Made by a program: the position numbers and the translations under genes. Shown here piece after piece: positions 45,099 through 56,489 of a DNA stretch of 64,000 nucleotides. Position 1 is the first letter of the stretch; the number at the start of each line of letters is the position of its first letter. The DNA lies in contig JAEUWY010000020.1 in assembly GCA_022059125.1 (NCBI GenBank), positions 806,001 to 870,000 on the forward strand, written 5' to 3'. This DNA comes from Corynespora cassiicola (lineage: Eukaryota > Ascomycota > Dothideomycetes > Pleosporales > Corynesporascaceae). The notes under the pieces were generated by a model. The model saw only the letters and a program-made list of their open reading frames with translations. It was not told the DNA's origin and made no database searches.

Positions 45099-45617
45099 AT
45101 GGCGAACACCAACAAAAGGACTGAACCTGACGCGCACGCATCTTTGGAGATTGATCCATCGACACCCGGCACAATCGTCCGAATCGCCATGGCCGCCGAA
45201 ACAGTACTGAACTTTACCTTGTCTATCGCTCTGATATTCGGCGCGGAAAAGGTGATAGCACGACTGTACTTGACCGACGGCACCCCCGCGACGCCTGCCG
45301 CTTGCTCCATCGCCCAATGGTTCGGCGTCGCCACAATCACCGCCACAATTCCGATGCTACTGGCGATTCCAAACAAACCGGGTGCGATAGAACTGAGGCG
45401 TCTTTCGTACCACATGTACACTGTGTATGAGGCTTTGACTATCCCAGTCGTATTTTGGCAGGCGTGGGTCGCGGGTGAGGCTGGTAGCGGGATGAATGTC
45501 GACAAGCTGGTTTGGAATTTTGGACTACCTATGATACCTTTTATTGGGTTCCGGCTTTATGTACTGCTGGTGAGGCCGGATTGGATGGGAAAATATAGGG
45601 TGAAGAGAAGAGACTAA
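45099..45617 (+). CDS. Small four-helix membrane protein, unknown function
   Basis: A single exon of 172 residues, not assigned to a named family. Four hydrophobic helices are visible: about 25-50 (IVRIAMAAETVLNFTLSIAL), 67-90 (AQWFGVATITATIPMLLAI), 105-125 (HMYTVYEALTIPVVFWQAWV) and 140-165 (FGLPMIPFIGFRLYVLLV). The C-terminus is basic (GKYRVKRRD), predicting a cytosolic tail. It lies just outside the P450 pseudogene, with a 30-bp repeat array upstream. Whether it belongs to the metabolite cluster is undetermined; DoxX-like or other four-helix families are possible but not shown. Confidence 0.75.
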   Translation: MANTNKRTEPDAHASLEIDPSTPGTIVRIAMAAETVLNFTLSIALIFGAEKVIARLYLTDGTPATPAACSIAQWFGVATITATIPMLLAIPNKPGAIELRRLSYHMYTVYEALTIPVVFWQAWVAGEAGSGMNVDKLVWNFGLPMIPFIGFRLYVLLVRPDWMGKYRVKRRD

Positions 45618-45786
45618 GGACTGCTTCCTTGCGGGCTCCACCATGTAGAATGGATGTTCTGGTAGCTGTAAGGATGGGATGTTTTGGGTTATTAAGAAGT
45701 GACAGTAAATAAGAGAGCACAGTATAAAGTAATTTTTTTTTCCTTTCTAAAAAAGTATCACATCAAGTCTCGACATTCACACCCCC

Positions 45787-46871
45787 CTACTTCTCAAACA
45801 CCATCCTATTCCTCAAACTCCCAATCCCATCCACGGTAATCTCCACCACGTCTCCATCCTTCACAAACCCCTTGGGCTCCATAAACAACCCCACCCCACT
45901 CGGCGTCCCCGTCATAATCACCGTCCCGGCCCTCAACGTCGTGCCCCTCGACAAATGCTCCACAATCTGATCGACCCTCCAAATCATATCATCCGTCCCC
46001 GTCTCCTGCCTCTTCTCTCCATTGACGGTGGTCCTATACCTCAGCCTCTGCGGATCCGGGATCAGCGCCGTGGACACGACCGCCGGCCCAATGGGCGCAA
46101 ACCCATCAAACGACTTGGCGTATCCGAACTGGCCGCCCGACACCGAGGCGGGCAGCTGGAAGTTGCGCGCCGAGACGTCGTTGCCGACGGTGTAGCCGAG
46201 AACGTAGTCGAGGGCGGAGGAGGCGGGCACGTTTTTGGCGTCGCGGCCGATGACGATGGTGAGTTCGCCTTCGTAGTCGAGCATGGATTGGCAGTCTGAG
46301 TGGATCGGGATGTCGTCAAGGGGGCCGGCGAGTGCGTCTGGGGGCTTGGTGAAGATGGTTGGGTAGGTGGGGATTTGGAGCTAAGGGTGGGTTAGTTGAG
46401 GATTTTTGCATGGTCCGGGGGGGAGGGGAGGGGGACGTACGTTGCATTCTTCGGCGTGTTGCTTGTAGTTGAGGCCTACGCACATGACAATGTTGGTGCG
46501 AGGGAGGGGGCAGAGGAGCTGGTGGGCGTCAGCGTTGCGGAATGGGCTGGGTAGAGAGTGGGAGGTACCTTGGAGACGGTGGCTTCGGAACCAGTCTTGC
46601 TGAAGCCGCCCTGTACATCGCCGGTGAGGACCTCGACTTTGGAGCCCTCAATTTCCTGCGTCGGCGTCTCCTTGGTCAGGTTGCCATAGTACGTCTTCCC
46701 GTCCTCGCCTTGGAACCGGATCAAGCGCTCGAACGCGGCCATTGTGCTCGACGGTCTAATTCTGGTGCTCTGAAACCGTGATATCCCTATTCTTATTGTG
46801 CTGGATCGTGCGAATGGGAGAAGGGTTGAGGGTGTACGAACGCAGAGAAGCGAGGTTGGACGGATGAACAT
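45787..46871 (-). CDS. Fumarylacetoacetate hydrolase family protein
   Basis: CDS complement(join(45787..46380, 46441..46518, 46569..46871)), 324 residues from the first Met. It is a FAH-fold Mg-dependent hydrolase/decarboxylase of the FAHD1/2 type, smaller than true tyrosine-pathway FAH. Landmarks are CVGLNYKQHAEE, FTKPPDALAGP, the metal-binding DYEGELTIVIGRDAKN, GYTVGNDVSARNFQ, KSFDGFAPIGP and GTVIMTGTPSGVG. The first 43 residues (from MFIRPTSLLCVR) are Arg/Ser/Thr-rich without acids, as in mitochondrial presequences. A second Met at 46742 (MAAFERLIRF) would give a 281-residue cytosolic form of standard family length, so dual targeting is possible. Substrate is likely an acylpyruvate or oxaloacetate-like dicarbonyl. 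Confidence 0.9.
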
Positions 46872-47353
46872 GCTGCAGTCATGGTGGTTGATAAGCCACT
46901 TCTTCAACGACCCACGCGGCCGCAGTGCGAATGCCCCACGTCCCGCGCGGGCTTCAGCGTGTGGTGGGGTTAGGGACGAAACTTAGCGTGTGGTGGGGTC
47001 AGGAACAAAACCTTTCGGCATTTGTATGTCCGACGGCTTTTGCTCACGGGACGACGTGATGTAGACGCGGAACTTTGAGAAACTTGGCCGAGTTCGGAAT
47101 GATCTCGGAATCACATCTATGCCCGAGGTGTCGAATTTTAAAAGGTTGTACGATGCTTCCCGAGTATTGTTCTGGACGAGGCCATGATTCGATCGGCTCA
47201 ATGGCGCGAGGGAACAAACACTCGGAGAAACACACCATACACAGCGCAATGCTCAATTGAACGAGAAAGTGGGAATCGTTGAATTCGCAGAGGCCCGAAT
47301 CGGCGGATACGCTCAAGTCTATCCAGATACCTCCAAAACGCCGTACAATGCAA
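46872..47353. other. Intergenic region
   Basis: A 480-bp spacer with the FAH-family promoter and the ssl1 3' end. No gene is seen. Confidence 0.5.
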
Positions 47354-49291
47354 CTAACCAGCCATTTCAACATCTCCATTTTGCTGCTCCTCGACCGGGT
47401 TGAGCTGGCTCAAGCAGCCGGGGCAGTTGTGGAGAACCATGTGGCAGACCATGTCGCAGTCAATACAAAAGTGGCTTTCGCACACCCTGCATTCGTACCT
47501 CGCACTTTCGCTCGCCTTCTGATCTTGATCTTCATCGCCGTCCTTCCGCCGCTGACCTTCCGGACCGTCGATTCTCTCGTTTGTATTGCCATTCGTCTCG
47601 TCCATGCCTGTGCTCTCTGCGGGAGGTTCCGGAAACGAGCCCAGACACCCTGTACAGACCCGACTCCCCTTCTCCCGAGCGCGCTTCCAGCTCACTTCTG
47701 CCCAGTTGCGCAGTGGGAAGAGATGGTGATAACTCCGGGCAAGGTGGGTCGAGAGGAGCAGAGTGAGCTGGCAGCTCGGGCATGTTATCGGCAAGCTGCA
47801 TACTTTGGCGCTGCATCTTGAGCATGTGTAACCGCCAGTCGTCAGAAATCCATGGCACGCACACATTGTCGGGCTATCCTCGATGACGCGAGACGGGAAT
47901 CCCATCATCATGAGGGCCGCTGCAGACTCGGAAGAGGGAGCGTTTGCATTGGGCGTAGACCGGACTACTGGAGGAGTCGTGGTTGCTAATAAAAGTTCGC
48001 GGAGTGATTCCTGATCTGTAGCCACTACATATTCGCTCTCGTCGCCCGCATTTGTACGAGACACAATCTCGGTGCAGATTCGGAGCCGAGCGCTCATTCC
48101 AACGATACTGACACGAACACGATCGCGCACGCAAGCCTTGATCGACTGATTAATATCGCCAGGGTCAAGCGACAAGAGAGAGCCGAAGACGAAGATGATC
48201 TCTCGAGTACCATGATCTGGGGTATGGAAGAGCGTAGCCCTGGCTAGCTCCAGGGCATTCTGGAGACTAGGCGCTCCCTTGGGCTCTTTTGGGATATCCT
48301 GAGGGTTCCTCGGGAAGCGCAGGTCTTGTATCGCGGAGGTATGATCTGCAGGGTTGCCAGAGAGTTCCGAAATTCGAATGCACAAGCCATCGTGCATGCC
48401 CAGCACGCTCATCTGAGAGATCGGATTCTGTTCAAAGAATTCGCGAACATACTCCTGAGTATACTTGATCATAGTGATGAAACGGTTGGGACGCATATCC
48501 TTCTCGAGCATAGCCTCGGACAAGTCCAAGACGAGGACAACATGACGAATGATTCCACGCTGAAATGGCTTTGTGTCTTTTCTTAACCTGTGAGTACATT
48601 GTCAGCATCGATCATGTAAAACAAATCAGCGGTATCAGCCACCAGAAACGCCCAGAAGAAGAAAATGCATGGCTAGCCCTGGTTCGGCACGCAAGCCAGA
48701 TACTCCAAGACAACATCGTGAAGAATGTTGGGCCTCGACAGGTGTGAATGTACCGGATCGGGACTCCGTTAGCTTGCTCGTACACCGCAAACTCAAGCCC
48801 AAGACTGCAAGCCCGAGACGTGATTCACGGATGCAGATTGAAGCTGCACCGTGCCAGAGATGTGTTATTTTTCTCAGGGAACCGCTCTCCTCTTTCGTAG
48901 CTGTATGGCGTGTATGAAGCCCAAAGAATAGAATCGTGCCTCTTGGATTGTCCCAAGATTCATGACGGCTATACGCAGACAGACACGCGGAAAGCGCATG
49001 GCAGATTATGCTCATATGAAGAAATTATAAGTCCTACCTCTTTCGCTTCCGCTCCTCCTCTCGCTCCTGCATGCTCTGGTGTGTTGTACTGTCCTCAGCC
49101 TCTTGTATGGTGGATGTCGGAGCGGCCGCGCTCAACGACCTATCCGTTTCCCATGCCTGCAACTTCCGCGGCTTCTCCTGTTGTTTCCTCTTGCCAACTG
49201 CCTGTGGTCGCGTCTCCGTGGTGGTCTTGGAACCAACGTACTCGTCGTCCGACACATCATCTCCCTCGAATTCGTAATCCGAGTCCGCCAT
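47354..49291 (-). CDS. ssl1: TFIIH core subunit Ssl1/p44
   Basis: CDS complement(join(47354..48587, 49038..49291)), 495 residues. It is a nuclear subunit of the general transcription and nucleotide-excision-repair factor TFIIH, stimulating the XPD/Rad3 helicase. An acidic, Lys-rich N-terminus precedes a von Willebrand A-like domain (PFQRGIIRHVVLVLDLSEAM, FVREFFEQNP-like EYVREFFEQNPISQMSVLGM, REIIFVFGSLLSLDPGDI). A C4 zinc finger follows (CACHGFLTTGGYTCSRCSAK, CSLPITCPSCQLTLLLSTHL), then the C-terminal RING-like Ssl1 finger (CTGCLGSF, YECRVCESHFCIDCD, HNCPGCL). An insertion of about 40 Glu/Asp/Asn-rich residues lies between CTGCLGSF and YECRVC. The single intron is 450 nt, several times longer than the others here, and joins KRKR to LRKDTKPFQ in phase. 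Confidence 0.93.
48588..49037 (-). other. 450-nt intron of ssl1
   Basis: Donor GTAGGA and acceptor ACTCACAG, with a GCTGACAAT branch-like site. No second exon is needed, because the flanking protein is contiguous with the family. Nothing recognisable lies inside it. Confidence 0.65.
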
Positions 49292-49933
49292 TGTTGCCGT
49301 TTTGCGCTTGGCAGGCTATCGTCGCGCGTCGACAGCCAAGGGCGAAGATGCAAAGCCGGAGCGCGAGGGAGCCTCCAAAGCTCCAGATACCGCGGGGAGA
49401 GTTATCGGCGGAATGTGGACCCAGTGGTTTCGCGGCGTGGTGAGGTTATCGAGATGAGGTCAAGCGGGCGAAGCTTTGGAAGGCAGCAAGGTAACCTTTA
49501 CCTGCCACCTAGCGAAAGGAAATCTATACAGAGTAAGAGAGGTGAGGCGATGGTGGGCGACACAGCTCCTAACATCCTCAGGAACTGTGGGGTCAAGGTG
49601 CTGTGCGGTGTTGTTCTCTCCCGGTAGACGGACGTCAGAGATCCGTGGATCTGGTTCGTGAGCACGTGATATGGTCTTTTCGCGACGCGTCGTTCCAGGT
49701 TCCCTCCAATAAACACCACTGCAAAGTAAGCCAACGATGTTTGTTCGGCATGTATTTTTTTGCTACTATCTAGACTGAAATCATCATCAGTGAAGCTATA
49801 TTAAGTGTATCATTAACTACTGCCAGCGTGAGAGCCATCCAAGATCCATGAATGTGGTATACGCTATGCTAAGAATCATGAAACATTACAACCGCCATTC
49901 GTTTTTCGTGCCCATACAAAATCATCCATTCCT
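49292..49933. other. Intergenic, ssl1 promoter and chaperone gene 3' end
   Basis: No supported gene in 640 bp. Open frames here are short and domain-free. Confidence 0.45.
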
Positions 49934-51215
49934 TTACTGATAAGCGCCCGAACCGCCCACGGTGGGCATGGGCCAGTCGTCCTCGGTGATGCTCGACCAA
50001 AAGACCCAGATCATGACCACGGCAAGCAAGTTGAAGAGGGTTTCGAAAAGACCCCCGTTGATCTTGCCGTCCGTGCCGTTGCAGATGTGGACGCTGATCA
50101 CGTACTGGAAGATTTGTGCAATGGCGAAAAGGACAGCAGCGGCGATCAAATACACTAAACAGAAGATCAGCATGCAAACAGGCCTAAAACGGGTCCGTTC
50201 TCCACTTACTCATGGGCTTCCGCTCTCCGAGGATGCGCAGAACCAGGAAGGCTTCCAAAAGGAAAAAGACGGTCAGGAATACCAGAGGGGCAAGTTGATA
50301 GAGAGTATACAGTGCATAGGCACGGTTATTCCCGTTCAAAGTGTCGTCCCAGTAGCCCGTCCAACTGAATCCCGTGTCGAGGGCAATGTAGCCAGTGCCG
50401 ACGAAGAGAGCGACTGCAGAAATGAGGATCAGGCCGATAGATACAGGTGTTCCATCATCCAGAAGTTGGTAGCCGACGATGCCGTTGAGCATGAGAATCC
50501 ACAGAGTGGCAACAATGGCAGCAAGATGGGCGGCAGTAAAGCCCTGGGTATTTTGTTAGAGGGCGCGGAGCGATGCGCGTCGGGGGGGGGGGGGGACGTA
50601 CCCTGCGCACTGCGCTATCAAGAGGGAATCCTCCGATGGTGAAGATTTCACATATCGAAACGACAATGTAGCCGACGAGGAAAAGCTGGATTTCCCTGCG
50701 CAAAGGTCAGCAAGTGATGCGCCAATAATGACACAGGCCAATGCTCCCACCTTCTACCGACAGCAGCCTTCTTGCGCTCTGACCTCCACAGAAGGAAGGC
50801 TGTCACGACAATGGCGATGCCACAAACCAGAATGGAGCCTGATACGGTCAATACAGCCCCAACGAGCCCGCCACAATACTACTGACCCAGGTTTGCGAGT
50901 CGCCGGTTGCCGCCCAATGGTATGCCGGTCAGGTCGCAGCCGGCCGGCCATCCGGAGCCTCCCCTAGTTGGAGATTGATTGAAAAGCTGTTCAGTGTCGC
51001 GATTAGCTCCGATGGGCATTGACGGTGGAGTTTACAAGATGGGGCACTGATGCGACATACATTACACACTGCGGAGCGTCAGTACACGAGGCTTGGACAT
51101 GCGGGACATTTTTGGGGGGGGAGCAAGGCTTGCGCAAGCACATACCTGGCAGCGTAGAGTGCTGATTGCCCGTGTCGCGACAAAAGTCGGCGAAGTTGCC
51201 ATAGGCCGTGGACAT
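49934..51215 (-). CDS. Chs7-family chitin synthase export chaperone-like membrane protein
   Basis: CDS complement(join(49934..50154, 50210..50543, 50602..50695, 50751..50838, 50887..50986, 51061..51068, 51146..51215)), 304 residues. It is a multi-span ER membrane protein of the Chs7 family; in yeast Chs7 allows ER exit of chitin synthase Chs3. Seven hydrophobic helices alternate with conserved segments: LPVCNLF near the N-terminus, CDLTGIPLGG, RKKAAVGRREIQLF, NGIVGYQLLDDGTPVSIGL, GLFETLFNLLAVVMIWVFW and SITEDDW at the end. The N-terminal Cys motif requires an 8-nt exon (TGTGTAAT, 51061..51068): exon 1 leaves one base, the microexon completes V-C-N, and the next exon resumes with LFNQSPTRGG in phase 0. 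It differs from canonical Chs7 and may be a paralogue. Introns are 48-77 nt. Confidence 0.85.
51061..51068 (-). other. 8-nt microexon of the Chs7-like gene
   Basis: The minus strand reads TCCGCAG|TGTGTAAT|GTATGT. Both flanks are good splice sites, and phase is restored only if the exon is included. Confidence 0.7.
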
Positions 51216-51960
51216 GGTTGGGAGGCGCCCTTGATCGGGGCGGGCGCGTAGCCTCGTGGAAGGGCTGACGGGGTATCGTATGCGATTGCGGCGGTGCGGC
51301 GGGCTGCAGGTATATGGAGTCGTGGGGCCTGAAAGCGGCAACGGTGGTGAATGTCCAGGAGATTAAGTGTGGAGGAGTGATGTGAGTGATGCGCTGTGCT
51401 GGCCCAGCCCTCCCCAGCAACAATAATCCTGTTTGGCGGCTGGCGGGTGGTGGCTGGTGCAGCGCCAAGACGGTAACCAAGGACGGGCAAGGCGAGGCGC
51501 CGTCCAGGTCTTCGCACGCCCGAGCGAGGCCAAACGAGGGCGACCGAGTCGACGAGGGCGCGGCGGCGGCGTGCAGCGTGGGGATTAGGATTAGGGAGAC
51601 GGGAGACGGGATGCGGGAGAGGAGACTTGGGCGCGGTGAGATTGTTTGCGCAGCGAGGGCAGCTGCAAATGAAATGGGAAGACAAAGGCTACGGCGGCCA
51701 GCGCCCAGCTTCCCCAAACAGATTGCTCGCGACCAGCCCGCCAATCACGGGCTTTGGGCACGGCGTTTCAGCATCTAAAAAAAGGGGCCGTGCCAGGCGC
51801 GTTGCTGCACATAAGCTCCCCTCGCAGGAGCCCTCGTAGCAGCCGGTCCCTCCAGCTCGCGCCAGCCAGCGCTGCCAGAGGGCTCGAGGGCTGCTCGCGG
51901 GCGCGGGACGAGGCATGGCGGCAAGGCTGCTGCAGCGTGAGACGCTACGGGCTTGATGAG

Positions 51961-51990
51961 CCTGAGGGGCCTGAGGGGCCTGAGGGGCCT
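51961..51990. repeat. 9-bp tandem repeat CCTGAGGGG
   Basis: Three perfect copies plus a partial one, non-coding. Confidence 0.8.
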
Positions 51991-52821
51991 GGGGGCTGGC
52001 GAGGGCGCCTGCCGCCGCGACGCTCGTGTTTTTGTGCTTTTCACCATCAGATGAGGTCATCCGGGTGGAGCTCGATGCCGAACAGACGCGAGCAGATCGC
52101 TCCGCTAGCATGCTGCTAGCTCGCGGAGGGCAGGGCCGCCTTTCATTCAAGCAGCAATTGGGGGGCAGCATCCCCCCGGCGGCGTAAATAATGCAGCAGC
52201 ACCAGGCAAAAAAACAGGGTGCCGCAGAAGCAAGCGGTCGAGGGAGCGGCAGGCGGTTTCACCTGGCGGCGATGATCAGAGACAGAGGGTCATCGGCCGG
52301 CCAGCGTGCGAGGGCGCAGCCTGATGGGGCGTGTCACGATGCAGCGCACGTGGACGGGCTCCCGTCCCAGCTCCCTCCAGTCAAGACCCTGCGACGCGCG
52401 ATACTCGCGGAGCGGTGGAGTGAGAAACAGCTCCCGCGGCCATGACTGCCTACAATCCTCTTATTTGTACAGCAGGCCCGGCCTCTCCCCGCATCTCGAG
52501 TCCCACGTGCCGTGGAGAAGTTCTCACGCCTAGACGGAACTAGGAGCGAGCTTCCCCATACCCGAGCTGGATGTGGAGAGAGCTCCCAGCACCGCCGTTG
52601 CCCGCAGGCGATGCCGACGGCGCCGCGGTCGACGATGCGGTGGTTGTTTTTCGGGCATGGACGTCATTGCGCGCCCACCCGCCGAGTTGGCTGGGGGCTT
52701 CCAAGCTTCGTTATCGTCTTCACCCGGGTCCCTGCGTGCTGGAGATAGCGGTGCTGGGTGCTATCCACTTCTCGATAGGGGCCCGCCCGCCTCGCGAAGC
52801 TGGCTGGATGCGGCCAGCGGT

Positions 52822-52857
52822 GCACGCAGCGCACGCAGCGCACGCAGCGCACGCCCA
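52822..52857. repeat. 9-bp tandem repeat GCACGCAGC
   Basis: Three perfect copies plus a diverged fourth (GCACGCCCA), non-coding. Confidence 0.8.
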
Positions 52858-53222
52858 GCAAGAGAAGTGCTGCACCTGCACCGGGGGAATTGGAGCTGCG
52901 CAGTGCCTGCCGGCGCAGAGCAGATCCTCGAGCCAGGCTGCTCCCAACAGCAAACTGTTATCAACAGCGTGGTGAGTGGTGGTCGCCCGGGCCGAATGGC
53001 GGCGGCGCGCTTGGCGGCGCTGACAAGGCACTGGGCCAACTAACTGCCACTGTCTGCTGCACCTGCATGCTCTTTTGATCTGATCACGAAGCCTTCCAGT
53101 GTGGTACCCCCCGTCTCCACCCGCACGCCTATTCCCAAATGTGACCGGCTTGACCGCCTCCTCCACCTATTCGCTTCCCTGCCTCTGGCCCCGGTGACGT
53201 GCCGCCGCTGCACCGTTCTTAA

Positions 53223-55593
53223 CTTCCTGTCTACCATCGTGGAGTAAGGGCTGCTCCCCTTCAGCCTTCCAACGCCAAAATTCCTTCCAACACGTACAGT
53301 GCCCGGAGGCCTGCCAACATCCCACTCCACACCCTATCGTCCTCGGCACGCTCGCGAGACGCTGACTCGGCCCATCTGCTTCACGACCACGACAAGGACG
53401 ACAGTCCGCGCTCGTCCTTCGACACTCCGTCCGGAGACTCCGACTTTGATCTCTGGAGCGACACAGGCGATCTCGTCGATCAGCTTGCTGACCAAGAAGA
53501 CCCCCTTCGCATCCGCCTCGAGGAGGGCGCCCGCCCCCCAAAGTCCCGTCGCCAGCAGAAGCGAGTCCGTTACGCTTCGCAGGACGGCCTCGGCGAGAAG
53601 CACTCCATCCGCAAGGAGGACATTGAGATACCCGACCCAGGCCCTCGCTCCATCTCCAAGGCAGAGAAGATACTTGCCGCCATCATGGCCCCTCGAGATG
53701 GCCCGTCCCGTATCCACGGCCTTCACGGCAAGAAGCTGATGTGAGTTGGGCCCTGCATGCCGCCCCGTTGCTACCGCCTCGCCTGCTAATGCTCCCGCCC
53801 AGCTACTTCACCAGCGTCTTCGTGTCCTTGGGTGTATTCCTTTTCGGTTACGACCAGGGAGTCATGTCCGGAATCATCACGTACGCCGCGATCCCCTCCG
53901 CCGTCGAATAACCTTTTCTGATCTAGTCTTGCAGTGGAGTCTATTTCAAGGACTACTTCAATCAGCCCACATCCGCCGAACTCGGCACAATGGTGGCTAT
54001 CCTGGAGGTTGGAGCCTTCATCTCCTCCTTGCTGGTCGGACGGATAGGCGATGTCTTGGGCCGCCGCAGGACCATTCTGTACGGCTCCCTCATCTTCGTC
54101 GTCGGTGGTGCGCTCCAGAGCTTCGCAAATGGCATGTCCCTCATGCTTTTGGGGAGAATCATCGCCGGTCTGGGCGTCGGTACCTTGTCTACCATTGTGC
54201 CGGTATACCAGTCGGAGATCTCTCCGCCCCATAATCGGGGCAAGCTTGCCTGCATCGAGTTCACCGGCAACATCACTGGCTATGCAGCAAGTGTCTGGGT
54301 GGATTACTTTTGTACCTACATCCAGAATGACTGGTCATGGAGGCTTCCATTGCTCATGCAATGTGTCATGGGCGGACTGCTCGCATGTGGAAGTCTGCTC
54401 ATTTGCGAATCACCAAGGTTTGTGCCATGTGCACCTCTGCACGAACGAGGCTGACCCTACCCAGATGGCTCTTGGACAACGACCACGACGAGGAGGGCAT
54501 TGTCGTTATTGCTAACCTGTACGGAAAGGGTGATATTCACAATCCCAAGGCCCGCGAAGAGTATCGTGAGATCAAGATGAATGTGCTTCTCCAACGCCAA
54601 GAAGGTGAACGCTCGTACGCCGACATGTTCAGGCGGTACTACAAGCGTGTCTTCATTGCTATGTCCGCCCAAGCCCTTGCGCAACTGAACGGAATCAACG
54701 TCATCTCCTACTATGCCCCTCTCGTCTTTGAGGAAGCCGGCTGGTACGGTCGCCAGGCCATTCTCATGACGGGTATCAACGCCATTACCTACCTCTTGTC
54801 TACTGTTCCCCCGTGGTATGTCGTAGACACGCTAGGCCGACGAAAGATTCTCCTCTCCGGAGCGGTAGCCATGGTGATATCTCTGTCTGCCATTTCGTAC
54901 TTCATCTTCCTCCAGGCCGCGTGGACGCCGAACCTGGTTGTTGTGTTCGTCATGATCTACAACGCTGCCTTTGGAGCCTCTTGGGGTCCCATTCCATGGC
55001 TTTACCCGCCAGAGATTCTCCCCCTGAGCATCCGTGCCAAGGGTGCCAGTCTGAGTACCGCCACGAACTGGGCATTCAACTGGCTCGTCGGAGAAATGAC
55101 GCCCATCCTCCAGGAGCACATTCAGTGGCGTCTGTACCTTATCCATGCCTTCTTCTGTGCTGTCAGCTTCGTTATTGGTAAGTAGCATGGCCGCCAAGCT
55201 TGATCAATCGCTAACAACACGAAAGTCTGGTTCATCTACCCCGAGACCGCAAACGTTCGTCTGGAGGACATGAACTCCATCTTTGGCGATGCTACGTCAG
55301 TAGCGCCTACACCTCAAACCCTCGCCGAAGCAGAGTCCCTGTTCAGCGGCGGTCGCGGCTCGCCCGTGCCCTCGCTCGACATTCGCAGCGGACGCGTGGC
55401 TGCGGAGGCCGCCATTCCCAACCTAGACATCGAGCCGCCGGATGTCGAGAGGCAGGACGGCAAGCTCTCCAAGGCTGAGGGAGAGCAGGGCGAGGGCATC
55501 GGCGGATGGATCTCGAACATGGTCAAGCGAAACAAGGGCAACGGCGAAGGCGATAGTGGGCGCTACAAGCGTATAGACCAGGACGACGACTAG
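53223..55593 (+). CDS. MFS sugar transporter, 5' end unresolved
   Basis: Coding exons: open frame ending at 53740, then 53803..53880, 53935..54417, 54465..55177 and 55226..55593. It is a twelve-helix sugar/H+ symporter-family protein of the plasma membrane. Motifs are FLFGYDQGVMSGIITG (helix 1), GRIGDVLGRRR, GRIIAGLGVGTLSTIVPVYQ, SEISPPHNRGK, CESPRWLLD, QLNGINVISYYAP, DTLGRRKIL, and YPPEILPLSIRAKG. A long hydrophilic N-terminus (SRDADSAHLLHDHDKDD onward) is clearly coding, but the first in-frame ATG is 53685, inside it; that start would give 565 residues. The frame is open from 53223 with no ATG, so the true start is probably in an upstream exon, giving about 690 residues. A GTAAGG donor near 53233 and a TACAG acceptor at 53299 mark a likely leader intron. 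The C-terminal 110 residues are acidic and cytosolic. Confidence 0.88.
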
Positions 55594-56489
55594 TAGCGAT
55601 GTCCCTCTGCATTTCAGGCATTTCCAACGATTTTCGCATCATTATCGCGCCTGGTTGGCGACGGCATGCAAACGATATCCATTCCTCGGCATGCACGAAT
55701 TGGGTTAAATAGAAGGCGCATGTGTTGATACGGTCTGGCTGGAGAGGTCGGCCTTGGTTGTATTCGTATAGGAGAGCTTATTGTAATCTCCGGACATCTT
55801 TTTTTTTTTCCTTTCCAGCTCCGGCAGCAGGTAGCCTTTAAAAGGTAGACTGAATAGAACCGTTTACGGCTGGAAATTTGCTGGTTTTGAGTCCATCTGT
55901 GTGAAGCAGCGCACAGGTTACACGGGTCAATCTTTGCGCTTTTTGGCGCAGCACCGGGCCAGCCCACTTGCCCCAGGGCAGATCTGTGCCGGGCCATGAG
56001 TTGCGCTCCTAGTCAGGTCGGGCTGAGCAGCTCTAGAGGATTGTGGATTTTGCAAAAGACGGCGGAAGTGCGCTGAGCTCGGGAATTGACAGGTGTCCCC
56101 CTTCGCGCGCCGGCTGGCCCCCTTGCCCAATTGGGTCTAGCCGGCTTCCTTGCCTCAGCTCACGCCCAGAGGGAGGGCTATATTCGGAAACTGAGGGCCA
56201 TCTCTCCTGCCTTGCCCACGTACCGCAGAGGGAGTGAATTGCTCTGACCGCGAGCATCCCATGCTCTCAATTCCTTGTCGCTTCTTTTAACTTCATAATT
56301 TCTTCTTCCCTTCGTTTCCAGGGCCCCTCGGAGCTTTAGTACCCTACCACGTCCCGCCCCCAAGCCGCGGCGACACCCCCCAACCAGCCTGCACCACCCA
56401 CTCTGTCCTTTTCCTCGTACACGCCCTCCCACGGCAATCCGGCCAACAAAAAGGATATCAAACCCCACGTCGCGGTAGTCGACTCAACC
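55594..56489. other. Intergenic, MFS 3' end and pmt2 promoter
   Basis: No gene is seen in 896 bp. Confidence 0.5.

Larger units (their letters stand above)
51216..53222. other. GC-rich divergent promoter region
   Basis: Two kilobases between the Chs7-like and MFS genes. No gene is supported. It contains 9-bp tandem repeats at 51961..51990 (CCTGAGGGG) and 52822..52857 (GCACGCAGC). The long 5' leader of the MFS gene probably lies at the right end. Confidence 0.5.

Noticed and set aside
48635..49015. 126-codon minus-strand frame inside the ssl1 intron
   Set aside because: Ssl1 is contiguous across the intron and the frame shows no similarity to TFIIH proteins or other domains.
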